Of a stretch of DNA of 64,000 bases, positions 8,506-17,038 are shown piece by piece; position 1 is the stretch's first letter; each line of letters opens with the position of its first letter. The position numbers and the translations under genes are program-made. The notes under the pieces were generated by a model, which was given only the letters and a program-made list of their open reading frames with translations, had not been told where the DNA came from and searched no databases. This DNA comes from Chitinophaga polysaccharea (GTDB taxonomy: Bacteria; Bacteroidota; Bacteroidia; Chitinophagales; Chitinophagaceae). The DNA is taken from NCBI RefSeq assembly GCF_902150045.1, contig NZ_CABFVU010000001.1, positions 2,356,001 to 2,420,000 of the forward strand, read 5' to 3'.

Positions 8506-8592
8506 CTGTAATTCAAGTGAACAATCATTAAAAAGTAGCTGTAGCAAGCCCCGTTCATCCATCTTTTCGTCTGTCTAATACGCACTTTCCCT

Positions 8593-8600
8593 TATTTTTG
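8593..8600 (+). promoter_or_regulatory. Bacteroidota-type -7 element (TATTTTTG)
   Basis: Fits TAnnTTTG, 33 bases before the ATG of the C1B peptidase. No clear -33 element. Confidence 0.4.
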
Positions 8601-8633
8601 GTCCTTGTTTTTAAACCAATCATTGATATACTC

Positions 8634-9779
8634 ATGAAGAAATGGATAATGTGCGCTGCCATGCTTTGCAGCGTTGGAGCCTATGCACAAAACAGTACCA
8701 ACGTGGAGGGAAGTCGCTACCAGTTTACCGTTTTAAAAAACCTGGATGCGGGAGATGTGCAGAACCAGGGCCGTACCGGCACCTGCTGGTCTTTTTCCGG
8801 CCTCTCTTTCTTTGAATCAGAAATACTGCGTACCGGTAAAAACAAAGGACTGAACCTCAGTGAAATGTTTGTTGTACGCAAAATGTATCCTTTAAAGGCT
8901 GCCAACTATGTACGTATGCACGGAAAAGCCAACTTCGGTGAAGGCGGTGGCTTCCCCGACGATCTGCTTTGCCTCCGCGAATACGGCCTGGTTCCGCAAA
9001 GTGTATACGATGGCAACAAGGATAAAATATATAACCACGCCGAAATGGAAAGTCTCCTGGAAGGCATGGTGAATAAAATCGGTAACGCACAGGGTACTAT
9101 CAACCCCGACTGGTCAAAAGCTTTTGACGGCGTGCTCAATGCCTATATGGGCGATGCCCCAGAAAAATTCCAATATAACGGTAAATCCTATACGCCGCAG
9201 TCATTTGCAAAAGAACTGGGCCTGAATGCGGATGACTATGTACTGATTTCTTCCTTTACCCATCACCCATACAATTCACAGTTTGTACTGGAAGTGCCGG
9301 ATAACTGGAACTGGGAAAAAGTATATAACGTAAACCTGAATGACTTTACCAACATCGCTGAAAATGCCATCATGAATGGTTACACCATTGCATGGGCTGC
9401 CGATGTAAGTGAAAAAGGATTCAACTTCAAAGACGGACTGGCCATTGTTCCTGAAAAAGACTGGACTGATATGTCTGCCGAAGAAAGAAAAAATGTTTTC
9501 CTGGAGCCAGGTAAAGAAAAAGCCATTACGCCTGAAGTTCGCCAGAAAGCTTTCGATAACTTCGAAACACAGGATGATCATGGTATGCACATCGTAGGCC
9601 TGGTGAAAGATCAGAATGGCAATAAATATTTCCGGGTGAAGAACTCCTGGGGCACCGATAACCCCGGCCAGGGATATTTCTATGCTTCTGAGCCATACTT
9701 CGCGTATAAAACCACCTGCTATATGGTAAACAAAAAAGCGCTACCGGCAGATATCGCGAAGAAACTGGGTATTAAATAA
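8634..9779 (+). CDS. Secreted C1B cysteine peptidase (bleomycin hydrolase/aminopeptidase C type)
   Basis: 381 residues from the ATG at 8634, which starts a signal peptide ending near GAYAQ; the frame extends upstream without a good start. The papain-clan triad is complete: the oxyanion Gln and nucleophile Cys in QGRTGTCWSFSGLSFFESE (about residue 49), His in DDHGMHIVGL (about 317) and Asn in VKNSWGTDN (about 336). The long spacing between Cys and His and the lack of a propeptide fit family C1B. Cytosolic PepC/bleomycin hydrolase forms a hexamer; this version carries an export signal, as is common in Bacteroidota, so it probably trims peptides in the periplasm. Confidence 0.88.
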   Translation: MKKWIMCAAMLCSVGAYAQNSTNVEGSRYQFTVLKNLDAGDVQNQGRTGTCWSFSGLSFFESEILRTGKNKGLNLSEMFVVRKMYPLKAANYVRMHGKANFGEGGGFPDDLLCLREYGLVPQSVYDGNKDKIYNHAEMESLLEGMVNKIGNAQGTINPDWSKAFDGVLNAYMGDAPEKFQYNGKSYTPQSFAKELGLNADDYVLISSFTHHPYNSQFVLEVPDNWNWEKVYNVNLNDFTNIAENAIMNGYTIAWAADVSEKGFNFKDGLAIVPEKDWTDMSAEERKNVFLEPGKEKAITPEVRQKAFDNFETQDDHGMHIVGLVKDQNGNKYFRVKNSWGTDNPGQGYFYASEPYFAYKTTCYMVNKKALPADIAKKLGIK

Positions 9780-9847
9780 TTTTTTTAGAGAGATAGAAAA
9801 AGAAGGGGGACTATGTGTTAAAACTGTTCCCCGGAAAAAATACTTCA

Positions 9848-9880
9848 GGAGCCGGTCTTGTTTTAGACCGGCTCTTTTTT
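9848..9880 (+). terminator. Intrinsic terminator after the C1B peptidase
   Basis: Stem GAGCCGGTCT / AGACCGGCTC (9849-9858 with 9865-9874), 6-nt loop TGTTTT, followed by TTTTTT. Confidence 0.9.
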
Positions 9881-10409
9881 TACCGGATCTGCTTTCAAAA
9901 CCGCTGTACCTCCTTCTCTTTTACTTTTACCTAAGCTAGTGCATGGAAAATGCCTCATACCTGCTTAGCGCACGGAACAAGTGCCCGCCTATTCCCCCTT
10001 GGATGTGATAATAAAAAAGGTTCAAAGCCGCCAGACCGAATCTGTTCCGGTTTAAAATAAACGTTCAGCGTCATGGATCCCATCATTGTTGGAGTTGGAG
10101 GTCATGAGATTCCAGAAATGAACCGGCTTATTATCTTAGATCATTAACCCTTTTTTTAGAATCAGAAGATGCAGGCGTTATTCCTGGTATAAAACACACG
10201 CTGTTATCATAACCGTTTTACAGAGCAGGTGATTTTAACAGCTATACAAAGGAGATCATCGTGTTCTGTGCATCCAACCCCCCGGTATTAAACCGCTATT
10301 TTTCAGGCCATTTCTCATATTTATCTTTTTAAAATATATTTGCCCTGATCAACTAATTATCATTGACTTTGTCAATTATTATCTTTCAAAATAAATACAA
10401 CAAAAGAGA
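9881..10409. other. Non-coding gap, 529 bases
   Basis: No supported gene. The only short frame of note is 24 codons at 10073-10147 (+), with a Gly/Val-rich middle (IIVGVGGHE); no ribosome-binding or promoter signal supports it. The sequence has no obvious repeat or strong hairpin apart from the terminator at its left edge. Confidence 0.5.
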
Positions 10410-10784
10410 TCAGCGTTTTCCTTCCTGCTGCTGGGCATAAGAATAGCTTCCTAAACGGAATTTAAGTGGTAACCCGGTTTGTTTCTGCCAGGCCCATTCC
10501 TTTTTGCAGAAGAACCCAAAATGTTGCTGGTAATAAGCATCAGGGGCAAAGCGGTAAACAGGGGCAGCTACAGGCTCCCGGGCGGGGAATGTATGAGGCA
10601 AAGAAGAAAATGTGCTAACCGGTTTTAGCCCGAAACCGGCCGGCCGGAAAACAGGGGTGTCTGTTAAAGTAAAAGACGTCGGCTTCATGGCCGCTAACCA
10701 CAATGGTTTCATTATGCGGATTTGCGCTCCGGCTATTATACCGGAGAATAAACAAAACACACAAATCCACCATCGTTTCTGCAT
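10410..10784 (-). CDS. Small secreted hypothetical protein
   Basis: 124 residues with a signal peptide (MQKRWWICVFCLFSGIIAGAQ). The mature chain is proline-rich in the middle and ends with YQQHFGFFCKKEWAWQKQTG followed by LPLKFRLGSYSYA. That closing pattern (GFFC-K-E ... TG-P-L-FRLGS) is one I recognise from many small Bacteroidota proteins of unknown function, which supports a real gene. It starts 6 bases after the stop of the upstream YciO/Sua5-type gene on the same strand, so the two form an operon. Function unknown. Confidence 0.7.
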   Translation of the reverse strand: MQKRWWICVFCLFSGIIAGAQIRIMKPLWLAAMKPTSFTLTDTPVFRPAGFGLKPVSTFSSLPHTFPAREPVAAPVYRFAPDAYYQQHFGFFCKKEWAWQKQTGLPLKFRLGSYSYAQQQEGKR

Positions 10785-10790
10785 ATATTA

Positions 10791-11408
10791 TCAGGATATT
10801 TCTTCAAAACTTCCAATGCCTTCACGGATCAGCTCCGGCGCCGGGCCCGTGCAATCCACCACTGTAGAAAAGCCCATACCGCCCGGGCCCCCATCTATCA
10901 CAATATCTACCAGTTTTCCAAACTTCTCATAAATGATCTCCGGGTCCGTGTATTCTTCTACGTAATCATCTATCGGCAACGTGGTGCTCATAATCGGGTT
11001 GCCCAATTCTTTCACAATAGTGCGGCAGATATTATTATCAGGCACCCTGATACCCACCGTGTCTTTTTTCGTTTTCAATAATTTAGGCACCAGCCGGCTA
11101 GCCGGTAAAATAAATGTGTATGGGCCGGGCAATGCCTTTTTCAACATACGGAAAACAGGCGTGTCCACGCTCTTTGCATAGTCCGACAAATGACTCAGAT
11201 CATAACAGATGAACGAAAACTGTGCTTTTTTCGGATCTATCTGCTTAATTCTTGCAATACGCTCTATGGCCTTATGTTGCGTAATATCACAACCCAGGCC
11301 ATACACCGTATCAGTTGGATAAATAATAATCCCTCCGTCTTTCAAACATTCAATGATCGTTTTTAAATGACGGGGATTCGGGTTATCCGGATGTACGTTT
11401 AATAGCAT
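10791..11408 (-). CDS. Sua5/YciO/YrdC-family protein (L-threonylcarbamoyladenylate synthase type)
   Basis: 205 residues, one YrdC-like domain without the C-terminal Sua5 extension. Visible family motifs are GGIIIYPTDTVYGLGCDI at about 25-42, KKAQFSFICYDLSHLSDYA, LPGPYTFILPAS and TVGIRVPD. The K-R-x-x-x-S pattern here is closer to YciO (FSFIC) than to TsaC (KPLSL). TsaC makes threonylcarbamoyl-AMP for t6A37 tRNA modification; YciO-like proteins have weak or no such activity, so the exact role is uncertain. In many Bacteroidota a protein of this subtype is the only Sua5 homologue, which cannot be judged from one window. Confidence 0.85.
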   Translation of the reverse strand: MLLNVHPDNPNPRHLKTIIECLKDGGIIIYPTDTVYGLGCDITQHKAIERIARIKQIDPKKAQFSFICYDLSHLSDYAKSVDTPVFRMLKKALPGPYTFILPASRLVPKLLKTKKDTVGIRVPDNNICRTIVKELGNPIMSTTLPIDDYVEEYTDPEIIYEKFGKLVDIVIDGGPGGMGFSTVVDCTGPAPELIREGIGSFEEIS

Positions 11409-11483
11409 ATATAAAGTTAACGATTGTGCGTCACTTTCAGGTTTTTAGCCTACCTTTCGTCCCGATTTTTCTAAACCTACGCG

Positions 11484-12200
11484 ATGAATTTAAAAGGCAT
11501 TGTTCCCAGAACGTGGAGGAGACTGAAGAGGGTAGTACTGGTTTTAATTGTTGCGCAATTTTTATACATCCTGCTGTTGAAATGGGTGAATCCGCCTATT
11601 ACTATCACTGAAATAGCCAGCTGGTTCAGCCTCTGGGGAACAGACAAAAAACTGCAGAAAACATGGGTGAGCTATGATGAAATATCCCAACATGCCAAAC
11701 TGGCCGTAATAGCCAGCGAAGACCAGCTTTTTACAGACCATAACGGGTTCGACTTTAAGTCGATTGAAAAAGCAATGAAGCATAACCAGCAAAGCAAAAA
11801 AATAAAAGGAGCCAGCACTATCAGTCAGCAGGTTGCTAAAAACGTGTTCCTCTGGCAGGGTCGCAGCTGGTTCAGGAAGGGCCTGGAAGTATATTTCACC
11901 TTCATGATCGAAAAAATATGGGGTAAACAGCGTATCCTCGAGGTATACCTGAACGTGGCAGAAATGGGAGAGGGGGTATTTGGTGTGGAAGCTGCTGCAC
12001 AGGTAAACTACCATAAAGATGCAGCCAGCCTGAACAGGGAGGAAGCCGCCATGATAGCCGCCTGTTTACCTAACCCAATTAAGTATACCATCAATCCGCC
12101 TGCACGGATCACATCTTACCGGCAGCGGAGAATACTTGTACAAATGCGCAATCTCTCGCCCGACCCGGATATAATGGAACTGGTTACCGGCAGGAAATAA
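11484..12200 (+). CDS. mtgA: Monofunctional biosynthetic peptidoglycan transglycosylase
   Basis: 238 residues with an N-terminal membrane anchor at about 15-35 (VVLVLIVAQFLYILLLKWV). The GT51 motifs are in order: ASEDQLFTDHNGFD (catalytic Glu near 79), GASTISQQVAKNVFLWQGR, and KQRILEVYLNVAEMGEGVFG with the second conserved Glu. There is no transpeptidase domain, and the length is that of MtgA. It polymerises lipid II into glycan strands at the periplasmic face. Its stop codon abuts the stop of the convergent NadR-type kinase gene with no spacer. Confidence 0.95.
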   Translation: MNLKGIVPRTWRRLKRVVLVLIVAQFLYILLLKWVNPPITITEIASWFSLWGTDKKLQKTWVSYDEISQHAKLAVIASEDQLFTDHNGFDFKSIEKAMKHNQQSKKIKGASTISQQVAKNVFLWQGRSWFRKGLEVYFTFMIEKIWGKQRILEVYLNVAEMGEGVFGVEAAAQVNYHKDAASLNREEAAMIAACLPNPIKYTINPPARITSYRQRRILVQMRNLSPDPDIMELVTGRK

Positions 12201-12725
12201 TCAGCGCCGGTGCAGCAACTGTTGCACAGCAGCTATTGCCATCGCCTCACGATCTTCATAACCGCCCCTGATATCTTTCCATTCAACGCCGGAATTTATG
12301 ACTATCTCCCGGTAAATATTATAAAAATAATGACGCATTTCGGGGTCCGGATATTCCCTTTGCGGATCTTCCTCCCAGGGCAGATCAATATAAGTAAGCA
12401 GGTACAGATCACAACGCTGACGGGCTATCTGCTGTAAAATGCGCGGATCACAACGCCCGTATTTATGTTCGCTCCATACCTTGATCACGTACAGATCAGT
12501 ATCACAGATCAATACTTCATTGGCCTGGCTGGCCATGTGCTGCTCAAGTGCTATCTGGCCGGCTGCAATTTGCAGAAGATCAGCTTCTTCGTACGGCCGT
12601 TGGAGTTGGTCGATGTACTCTCGCGCATATTCCGGCGTCCATACGGTATTGAAATGCTTCGCCAGCTTTTCGCTGAGCGAGCTTTTCCCCGTAGATTCAG
12701 GTCCTATAACAACTACTTTCTTCAT
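12201..12725 (-). CDS. NadR-type P-loop kinase (ribosylnicotinamide kinase-like)
   Basis: 174 residues. It opens KKVVVIGPESTGKSSLSEKL, a Walker A loop (GPESTGKSS, residues 8-16) of the NadR kinase family, followed by TPEYAREYID and ICDTDLYVIKVWSEHKYG, both typical of the NadR C-terminal domain. The DNA-binding and adenylyltransferase parts of enterobacterial NadR are absent. The start overlaps the pnuC stop by four bases (ATGA), which means translational coupling. With a nicotinamide riboside transporter next door, phosphorylation of imported nicotinamide riboside to NMN is the likely job. Confidence 0.85.
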   Translation of the reverse strand: MKKVVVIGPESTGKSSLSEKLAKHFNTVWTPEYAREYIDQLQRPYEEADLLQIAAGQIALEQHMASQANEVLICDTDLYVIKVWSEHKYGRCDPRILQQIARQRCDLYLLTYIDLPWEEDPQREYPDPEMRHYFYNIYREIVINSGVEWKDIRGGYEDREAMAIAAVQQLLHRR

Positions 12726-13342
12726 GTATGTTCTTCTCTTTGCAACACCTCTTTTCTCCAGCTAAGATACCCGAATATGGCGATGGTAAATAAAAAGATC
12801 GTTAATCCGGCGGTAAGATACAGGTGCTTGTACAACAACAACGGGATAGCCACCAGGTTGGAAATATTCAGCAATATCCAGTTCTCCAGCTTCCGTTTAG
12901 CCAGCAGCCACATACCTGCACAGGCAGTGGCAGATACAAAGGCATCCATTACCGGTACATTTGAATCGGAGAAACGGCTTAACAGGAAATAAAAAATCCC
13001 CCAACCGGCCAGGGCTATAAAAATGGCGGTAAGCAGTTCCCTGCTGTTGCTGCGCATCACCGGCGTAGCAGGTTGTTCCGGGCCTTTCTTTGCCCAATAG
13101 AGCCAGCCATATACGCTCATCACAAGGTAATATGCATTCAGCGCAGCATCCGCATACAGCTTGAAGTGCTCCCTGGACAGGAGGTAGGTGTAAATGCCTG
13201 TGCTCACAATACCGGTAGGATATACCAGTATGTTATTATTTTTTTGAAAGATGACCGATAAGACAGCAAAGAAAACAGCTACCGCTTCCAGCCAGGTCAT
13301 CTGGTGAAGACCTTCTAATATGCCCTGGTATAAATCGTTCAT
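12722..13342 (-). CDS. pnuC: Nicotinamide riboside/mononucleotide transporter PnuC
   Basis: 206 residues from the ATG at 13342; a TTG six codons further up is less likely. About seven hydrophobic segments are visible. Family landmarks include EAVAVFFAVLSVIFQKNNN, NILVYPTGIVSTGIYTYLL, YADAALNAYYLVMSVYGWLYW and the C-terminal NWILLNISNLVAIPLLLYKH, close to the N-W-x-x-W and Trp-rich substrate sites of PnuC. It imports the NAD precursor by facilitated diffusion across the inner membrane. The downstream kinase, overlapping by four bases, would trap the substrate as NMN. Confidence 0.92.
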   Translation of the reverse strand: MNDLYQGILEGLHQMTWLEAVAVFFAVLSVIFQKNNNILVYPTGIVSTGIYTYLLSREHFKLYADAALNAYYLVMSVYGWLYWAKKGPEQPATPVMRSNSRELLTAIFIALAGWGIFYFLLSRFSDSNVPVMDAFVSATACAGMWLLAKRKLENWILLNISNLVAIPLLLYKHLYLTAGLTIFLFTIAIFGYLSWRKEVLQREEHT

Positions 13343-13379
13343 AATGCGAATGTGGATCAATAATTCCGGATTATGTCAA

Positions 13380-13407
13380 CCGGGATGCGGCTAATACCAC
13401 ATCCCGG
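13380..13407 (-). terminator. Hairpin after the PNGase F gene
   Basis: 8-bp stem CCGGGATG / CATCCCGG with a 12-nt loop, directly downstream of the stop at 13412. No good T run on the minus strand, so a weak terminator. Confidence 0.5.
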
Positions 13408-13411
13408 AAAA

Positions 13412-15112
13412 TTATTTTTTTTCTCCTATCAGTGTACCGGATACGTTCCAGAAGCTCTGGCTGCTACCTTCCGGCTTACCCTGTGGAATAGCTACCTGTA
13501 TAGTATGCTGTCCCGGAGTGATATCAGGTAAAGAGATGAACACCGGGGATGTAAGCGTACCCGGACACCAGTTGGAACGGCTCAGATCAGAGGAAGAAAG
13601 CCCGTTGCCAAAATTACCGGAAGCAGGATTCAACAAACGGTACGTCGCGCAATCTGTGCGCCATGGAATAAAATGATATACCCGTTTTCCATCTACAAAA
13701 ATTTCATTTTGCCTGGGATTGAATTCATCTCCACCTCCCCAGCCACCATGGCCGGTAGTCAGGAATCTTAACTGAATATTTCTGACGCCTTCCGGAATGG
13801 TGACGGTCACACTGAGGGAATCTTTATCAAAGAGGGTCGCATACTCCTGCCCGGCCATTTCCATCAGGTTGGTGGTATTGAAAACAGGATATATCCAGTT
13901 GGCCGCCGGGCGGTTCTCGTCTTCCGGATCACCCGGATAATATTTAAGACTAAGGCTTACTTTATGACCGCCTTTATCATAGTTGCCAATATAAACGCCC
14001 AGCCATACATCGCCTTGCAGGCGGCTATGCAGCTCGGAGATATCCTGTTTATAGATCACGGAATCGGCCCAGTTGTAACCGGCGATTTTTACCTGGTTAT
14101 TAAACTGCCGGACACCGAATGGTGTGAAGAAACGCAGCACTTCCATAGCAGGTAAATAATTGTCCGTTGCTACCATGCCCTGGTATTGCTTTCCGTTTTT
14201 AGCAGTGAATAACGGCAACGCCCCTACGCCTTTCTGAAGGCCGTCCAGGAAAGAAATGGCTTTATCTGCCGGGATCATAAATACCGAGCCTGTTCTGTCG
14301 TAGGCATCACCATTGGAGTATTGGGTAAGCTCCGCAAAAAGTGTTTCTCCTTTCCGGGCTGCCGGTAAATTTATTTTTTTAAGGATGACTGTACCACCCG
14401 CAAAATGATAGGTTTGATTGAGCTGTTCCCCCGGGGGATTAGGCGTGTTATTGCCCCAGCTGATCTGTTCCTGGTCAAATACCGGCAGGGTAGTGTACCG
14501 GCTGTCGATCACCTGCCGCATATATGCAGCGTCATTTACCAGGATACCGGTATTGGAAGGCCAGGCCAGCGCTGTTCCGGTCACTTTGCCCCAGGTAATT
14601 TTTTTTGCCAGGGTTTCGCTGTTACCATTACGCACTATTTTAAGCACCAGGCCCAGGCCTGGTGCAATAGTAATATTTGGCGTTCCCTTCAGCGGCAGCG
14701 CATTGGTATACCATACTTCTATGGTGTTAGACCTGATAAACAGTTTGGCTTTTTTACAGGGATATCCCAGTATGGTGGCGGTATCGGGCAATAATTCAGG
14801 GGTGGCATATTCAGAAAATGCTTTTTTCAGCGTATATACTTCCCCGTTGGGAAGACTTAACACCTGCAGGGTCACCTGCTCCTGTAGCTCCAGGAACTGC
14901 TGTTCCTTCTGTTTACCGTTGCCGGGAACAATGTGTGCCCGCTGATGGTCGATGATCAATTGCAGCCCGTTACCAGGAATTTCTTTCCCGTTGCTGCTGA
15001 AGCCGTAAGTGATAATAGCCGATGCGCTATCCACCGGTTTCTTTCTTTGCGCCTGTACCGGTTGCAGGGCGAGGATCAAGCCGGTAATGATCAGTAGTAG
15101 TAGTTTTCTCAT
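13412..15112 (-). CDS. PNGase F-like peptide:N-glycosidase with an extra N-terminal domain
   Basis: 566 residues with a signal peptide ending near PVQAQ. The C-terminal ~340 residues are PNGase F-like: TGHGGWGGGDEFNPRQNEIF, then VYHFIPWRTDCATYR and LSSSDLSRSNWCPGT. PNGase F cleaves N-linked glycans from the asparagine of glycoproteins. The classic enzyme precursor is about 350 residues, so about 200 residues are added at the N-terminus (about 20-210), with elements such as LLPDTATILGYPCKKAKL that recall GLPGLI-type beta-rich domains. PNGase F homologues with an N-terminal bowl-like domain are known. A role in host or fungal glycoprotein processing is inferred. Confidence 0.85.
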   Translation of the reverse strand: MRKLLLLIITGLILALQPVQAQRKKPVDSASAIITYGFSSNGKEIPGNGLQLIIDHQRAHIVPGNGKQKEQQFLELQEQVTLQVLSLPNGEVYTLKKAFSEYATPELLPDTATILGYPCKKAKLFIRSNTIEVWYTNALPLKGTPNITIAPGLGLVLKIVRNGNSETLAKKITWGKVTGTALAWPSNTGILVNDAAYMRQVIDSRYTTLPVFDQEQISWGNNTPNPPGEQLNQTYHFAGGTVILKKINLPAARKGETLFAELTQYSNGDAYDRTGSVFMIPADKAISFLDGLQKGVGALPLFTAKNGKQYQGMVATDNYLPAMEVLRFFTPFGVRQFNNQVKIAGYNWADSVIYKQDISELHSRLQGDVWLGVYIGNYDKGGHKVSLSLKYYPGDPEDENRPAANWIYPVFNTTNLMEMAGQEYATLFDKDSLSVTVTIPEGVRNIQLRFLTTGHGGWGGGDEFNPRQNEIFVDGKRVYHFIPWRTDCATYRLLNPASGNFGNGLSSSDLSRSNWCPGTLTSPVFISLPDITPGQHTIQVAIPQGKPEGSSQSFWNVSGTLIGEKK

Positions 15113-15159
15113 TATAGCTGTTTGCTTGTATTATCAGGGATACCGCTCCGGTAAATGCT

Positions 15160-15191
15160 AAAAAAAAGCACAGCCATAAAGACTGTGCTTT
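15160..15191 (-). terminator. Intrinsic terminator after the Nfu gene
   Basis: Stem AAAGCACAG / CTGTGCTTT (15165-15173 with 15183-15191), 9-nt loop; the minus strand continues into seven Ts. Confidence 0.8.
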
Positions 15192-15222
15192 CGTTTAACA
15201 CTATCATTCACTCAACTATGGC

Positions 15223-15819
15223 TTATTCTGCTTCTGCCACTACTTCTTTCACTTCCGGGATCATGCGCTTCATCATGCCTTCAATACCGGCTTTCAGCGT
15301 GATCATGGAGGAGGGGCAGCCCGAACAGGAACCTTGCAACATCAGTGTAACCGTACCATTTTCATAGTCTTTGAACTGAATGGCACCGCCATCCATTTCA
15401 ACTGCCGGTTTCACATAGTTTTCAAGTAACTCCTTGATCCGTTTTACCACGTCTGTATCATCTGCACTCACTTCATTGCTCGCTGTAGATTTGGTAATTA
15501 CCACCTCATCTTCGTTGATAACAGGGCGGGAGTCCTCCAGGTATTCCTTCAGGAAGGCCTTCACGGTAGGAATTATATCGTTCCAGTCGGTTTCGCTGGT
15601 TTTGGTAAGCGTAATAAAGTTAGCCATAATAAATACGCCCCTGATGAAAGGGAAGCTAAACAGCTCTATGGCTAAAGGAGACGGTTTTGCACTGGCTTCA
15701 TCCGGGAAATCAATACTTTTACCGGGGTACAGGAGCTTGTTCGCCACAAACTTCATGGTTTCCGGGTTTGGCGTCATCTCCGTATATATGCTGATGATTG
15801 GATTTCCTGTTTTAATCAT
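15223..15819 (-). CDS. NifU/Nfu-type iron-sulfur cluster carrier
   Basis: 198 residues. The N-terminal part (about 10-95) is an Nfu_N domain, with TEMTPNPETMKFVANK and the FIRGVFIMANFITLTK strand. A linker of about 25 residues leads to the C-terminal NifU domain, with VVKRIKELLENYVKPAVEMD and the cluster-binding CxxC in GSCSGCPSS. The protein carries and transfers Fe-S clusters to apoproteins; the two-domain form resembles Nfu1/NfuA. It is a single gene with its own terminator, and ferritin lies divergently about 150 bases away, an iron-related pairing. Confidence 0.92.
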   Translation of the reverse strand: MIKTGNPIISIYTEMTPNPETMKFVANKLLYPGKSIDFPDEASAKPSPLAIELFSFPFIRGVFIMANFITLTKTSETDWNDIIPTVKAFLKEYLEDSRPVINEDEVVITKSTASNEVSADDTDVVKRIKELLENYVKPAVEMDGGAIQFKDYENGTVTLMLQGSCSGCPSSMITLKAGIEGMMKRMIPEVKEVVAEAE

Positions 15820-15973
15820 TTTATCCTAATTTACTTCTGCAAAGGTAACATTTTTCAGGCAGATTTCCGGGATGCATCTGAATGTAGCCTATTGAAATTA
15901 CCAATCCGGATATAGTTCCCAGTAATATCCCCGTCACTCCTTGATCTTCTACATATTATACAAATTTTTCATT

Positions 15974-16489
15974 ATGTTATTAAAAGAACTTTCTCCAAAA
16001 ATTCACGACGCGCTGAACCAGCAGGTAGAGATGGAAGCAGCCTCCTCCCAATATTATCTTGCTATGGCCTCCTGGGCGGAGGTGCAGGGTTATAACGGCG
16101 TGGCCCAGTTCCTGTACCGGCATTCCGACGAGGAAAGAGCCCATATGCTGAAGCTGCTGAAGTTTATCAACGAAAGGGGCGGTCATGGCCTGGTTCCGGC
16201 TTTAAAGCAACCTACCGTGAAATTTAAGAGTATCCATGCCATTTTTGAGCATGTGTTCAGCCATGAACTGCTGGTTTCTAAAGAAATCAATAACCTGGTG
16301 GATATGTGCCTGAAGGAAAAGGATTATGCCACACATAATTTCCTGCAATGGTATGTTACCGAACAAATTGAAGAAGAGCGCCTTGCCCGCCAAATTCTCG
16401 ATAAATTAAAGCTGATAGGGGAGGACAAGGGCGGTCTTTATATTTTCGACCGGGATCTCGCCACCCTGGATACCAACGACAGGCACTAA
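15974..16489 (+). CDS. Ferritin (non-haem, FtnA type)
   Basis: 171 residues from the ATG at 15974; the upstream in-frame ATG at 15941 would add an unlikely hydrophobic stretch. The four-helix ferritin pattern is present: HDALNQQVEMEAASSQYYLA with the first metal-binding Glu, DEERAHMLKLLKFINERGG with the E-x-x-H ferroxidase ligands, and YVTEQIEEERLARQILDKL. There is no haem-binding Met at the bacterioferritin position. It stores iron as a 24-subunit shell and oxidises Fe(II). The divergent Nfu gene upstream suggests shared iron context. Confidence 0.95.
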   Translation: MLLKELSPKIHDALNQQVEMEAASSQYYLAMASWAEVQGYNGVAQFLYRHSDEERAHMLKLLKFINERGGHGLVPALKQPTVKFKSIHAIFEHVFSHELLVSKEINNLVDMCLKEKDYATHNFLQWYVTEQIEEERLARQILDKLKLIGEDKGGLYIFDRDLATLDTNDRH

Positions 16490-16519
16490 TATCTGATTTA
16501 ATTTCTGCGTGCCACTTAT

Positions 16520-16527
16520 TACTTTTG
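16520..16527 (+). promoter_or_regulatory. Bacteroidota-type -7 element upstream of mgsA (TACTTTTG)
   Basis: Fits TAnnTTTG, 9 bases before the ATG at 16537, which would leave a very short leader. No clear -33. Confidence 0.4.
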
Positions 16528-16536
16528 TAACTATAT

Positions 16537-16989
16537 ATGCAAACATTCAAAGTTTTAAAAGCACGCAAAAGAATTGCCCTGATTGCTCACGACCATAAAA
16601 AGGCGGAGCTGATAGAATGGGCCACTTATAACAAAACGGTACTTAGTCGCCATGAACTGTATGCAACCGGCACCACCGGCCTGCTGATAGAACAGGCGCT
16701 GGATGTATCTGTGAGAAAACTCCTGAGTGGTCCCCTGGGCGGCGACCAGCAAATTGGCGCCCTGGTGGCCACCGGGGAACTCGATGTGATCATCTTTTTC
16801 TGGGACCCGATGGAGGCTTTGCCTCACGACCCGGATATCAAGGCCCTGCTTCGCCTCGGCGTGGTATGGAATATCCCGATGGCCAGCAACCGGGCATCTG
16901 CAGATTTTCTCCTTACATCCCCTCTGATGCACCAGGAATATGAAGCCATTCTTCCGGATTATAGCCAGTATACAAAAAGAAAGATTTAG
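16537..16989 (+). CDS. mgsA: Methylglyoxal synthase
   Basis: 150 residues, normal length. Family signatures are clear: RIALIAHDHKKAELIEWA with the catalytic-site His, LYATGTTG phosphate-binding loop, SGPLGGDQQIGA with the catalytic Asp, and FFWDPMEALPHDPDIKALLR. The enzyme converts dihydroxyacetone phosphate to methylglyoxal and phosphate, a bypass that relieves sugar-phosphate stress. It follows ferritin closely on the same strand but has its own candidate promoter. Confidence 0.97.
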   Translation: MQTFKVLKARKRIALIAHDHKKAELIEWATYNKTVLSRHELYATGTTGLLIEQALDVSVRKLLSGPLGGDQQIGALVATGELDVIIFFWDPMEALPHDPDIKALLRLGVVWNIPMASNRASADFLLTSPLMHQEYEAILPDYSQYTKRKI

Positions 16990-17038
16990 CCAACCGCTGC
17001 TACCTGAATTTTCCGTACTTTAAATAAAAGCTACGGGA

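Noticed and set aside
10073..10147. 24-codon Gly/Val-rich peptide gene
   Set aside because: Possible RiPP-like peptide, but no modification genes, promoter or ribosome-binding signal nearby.
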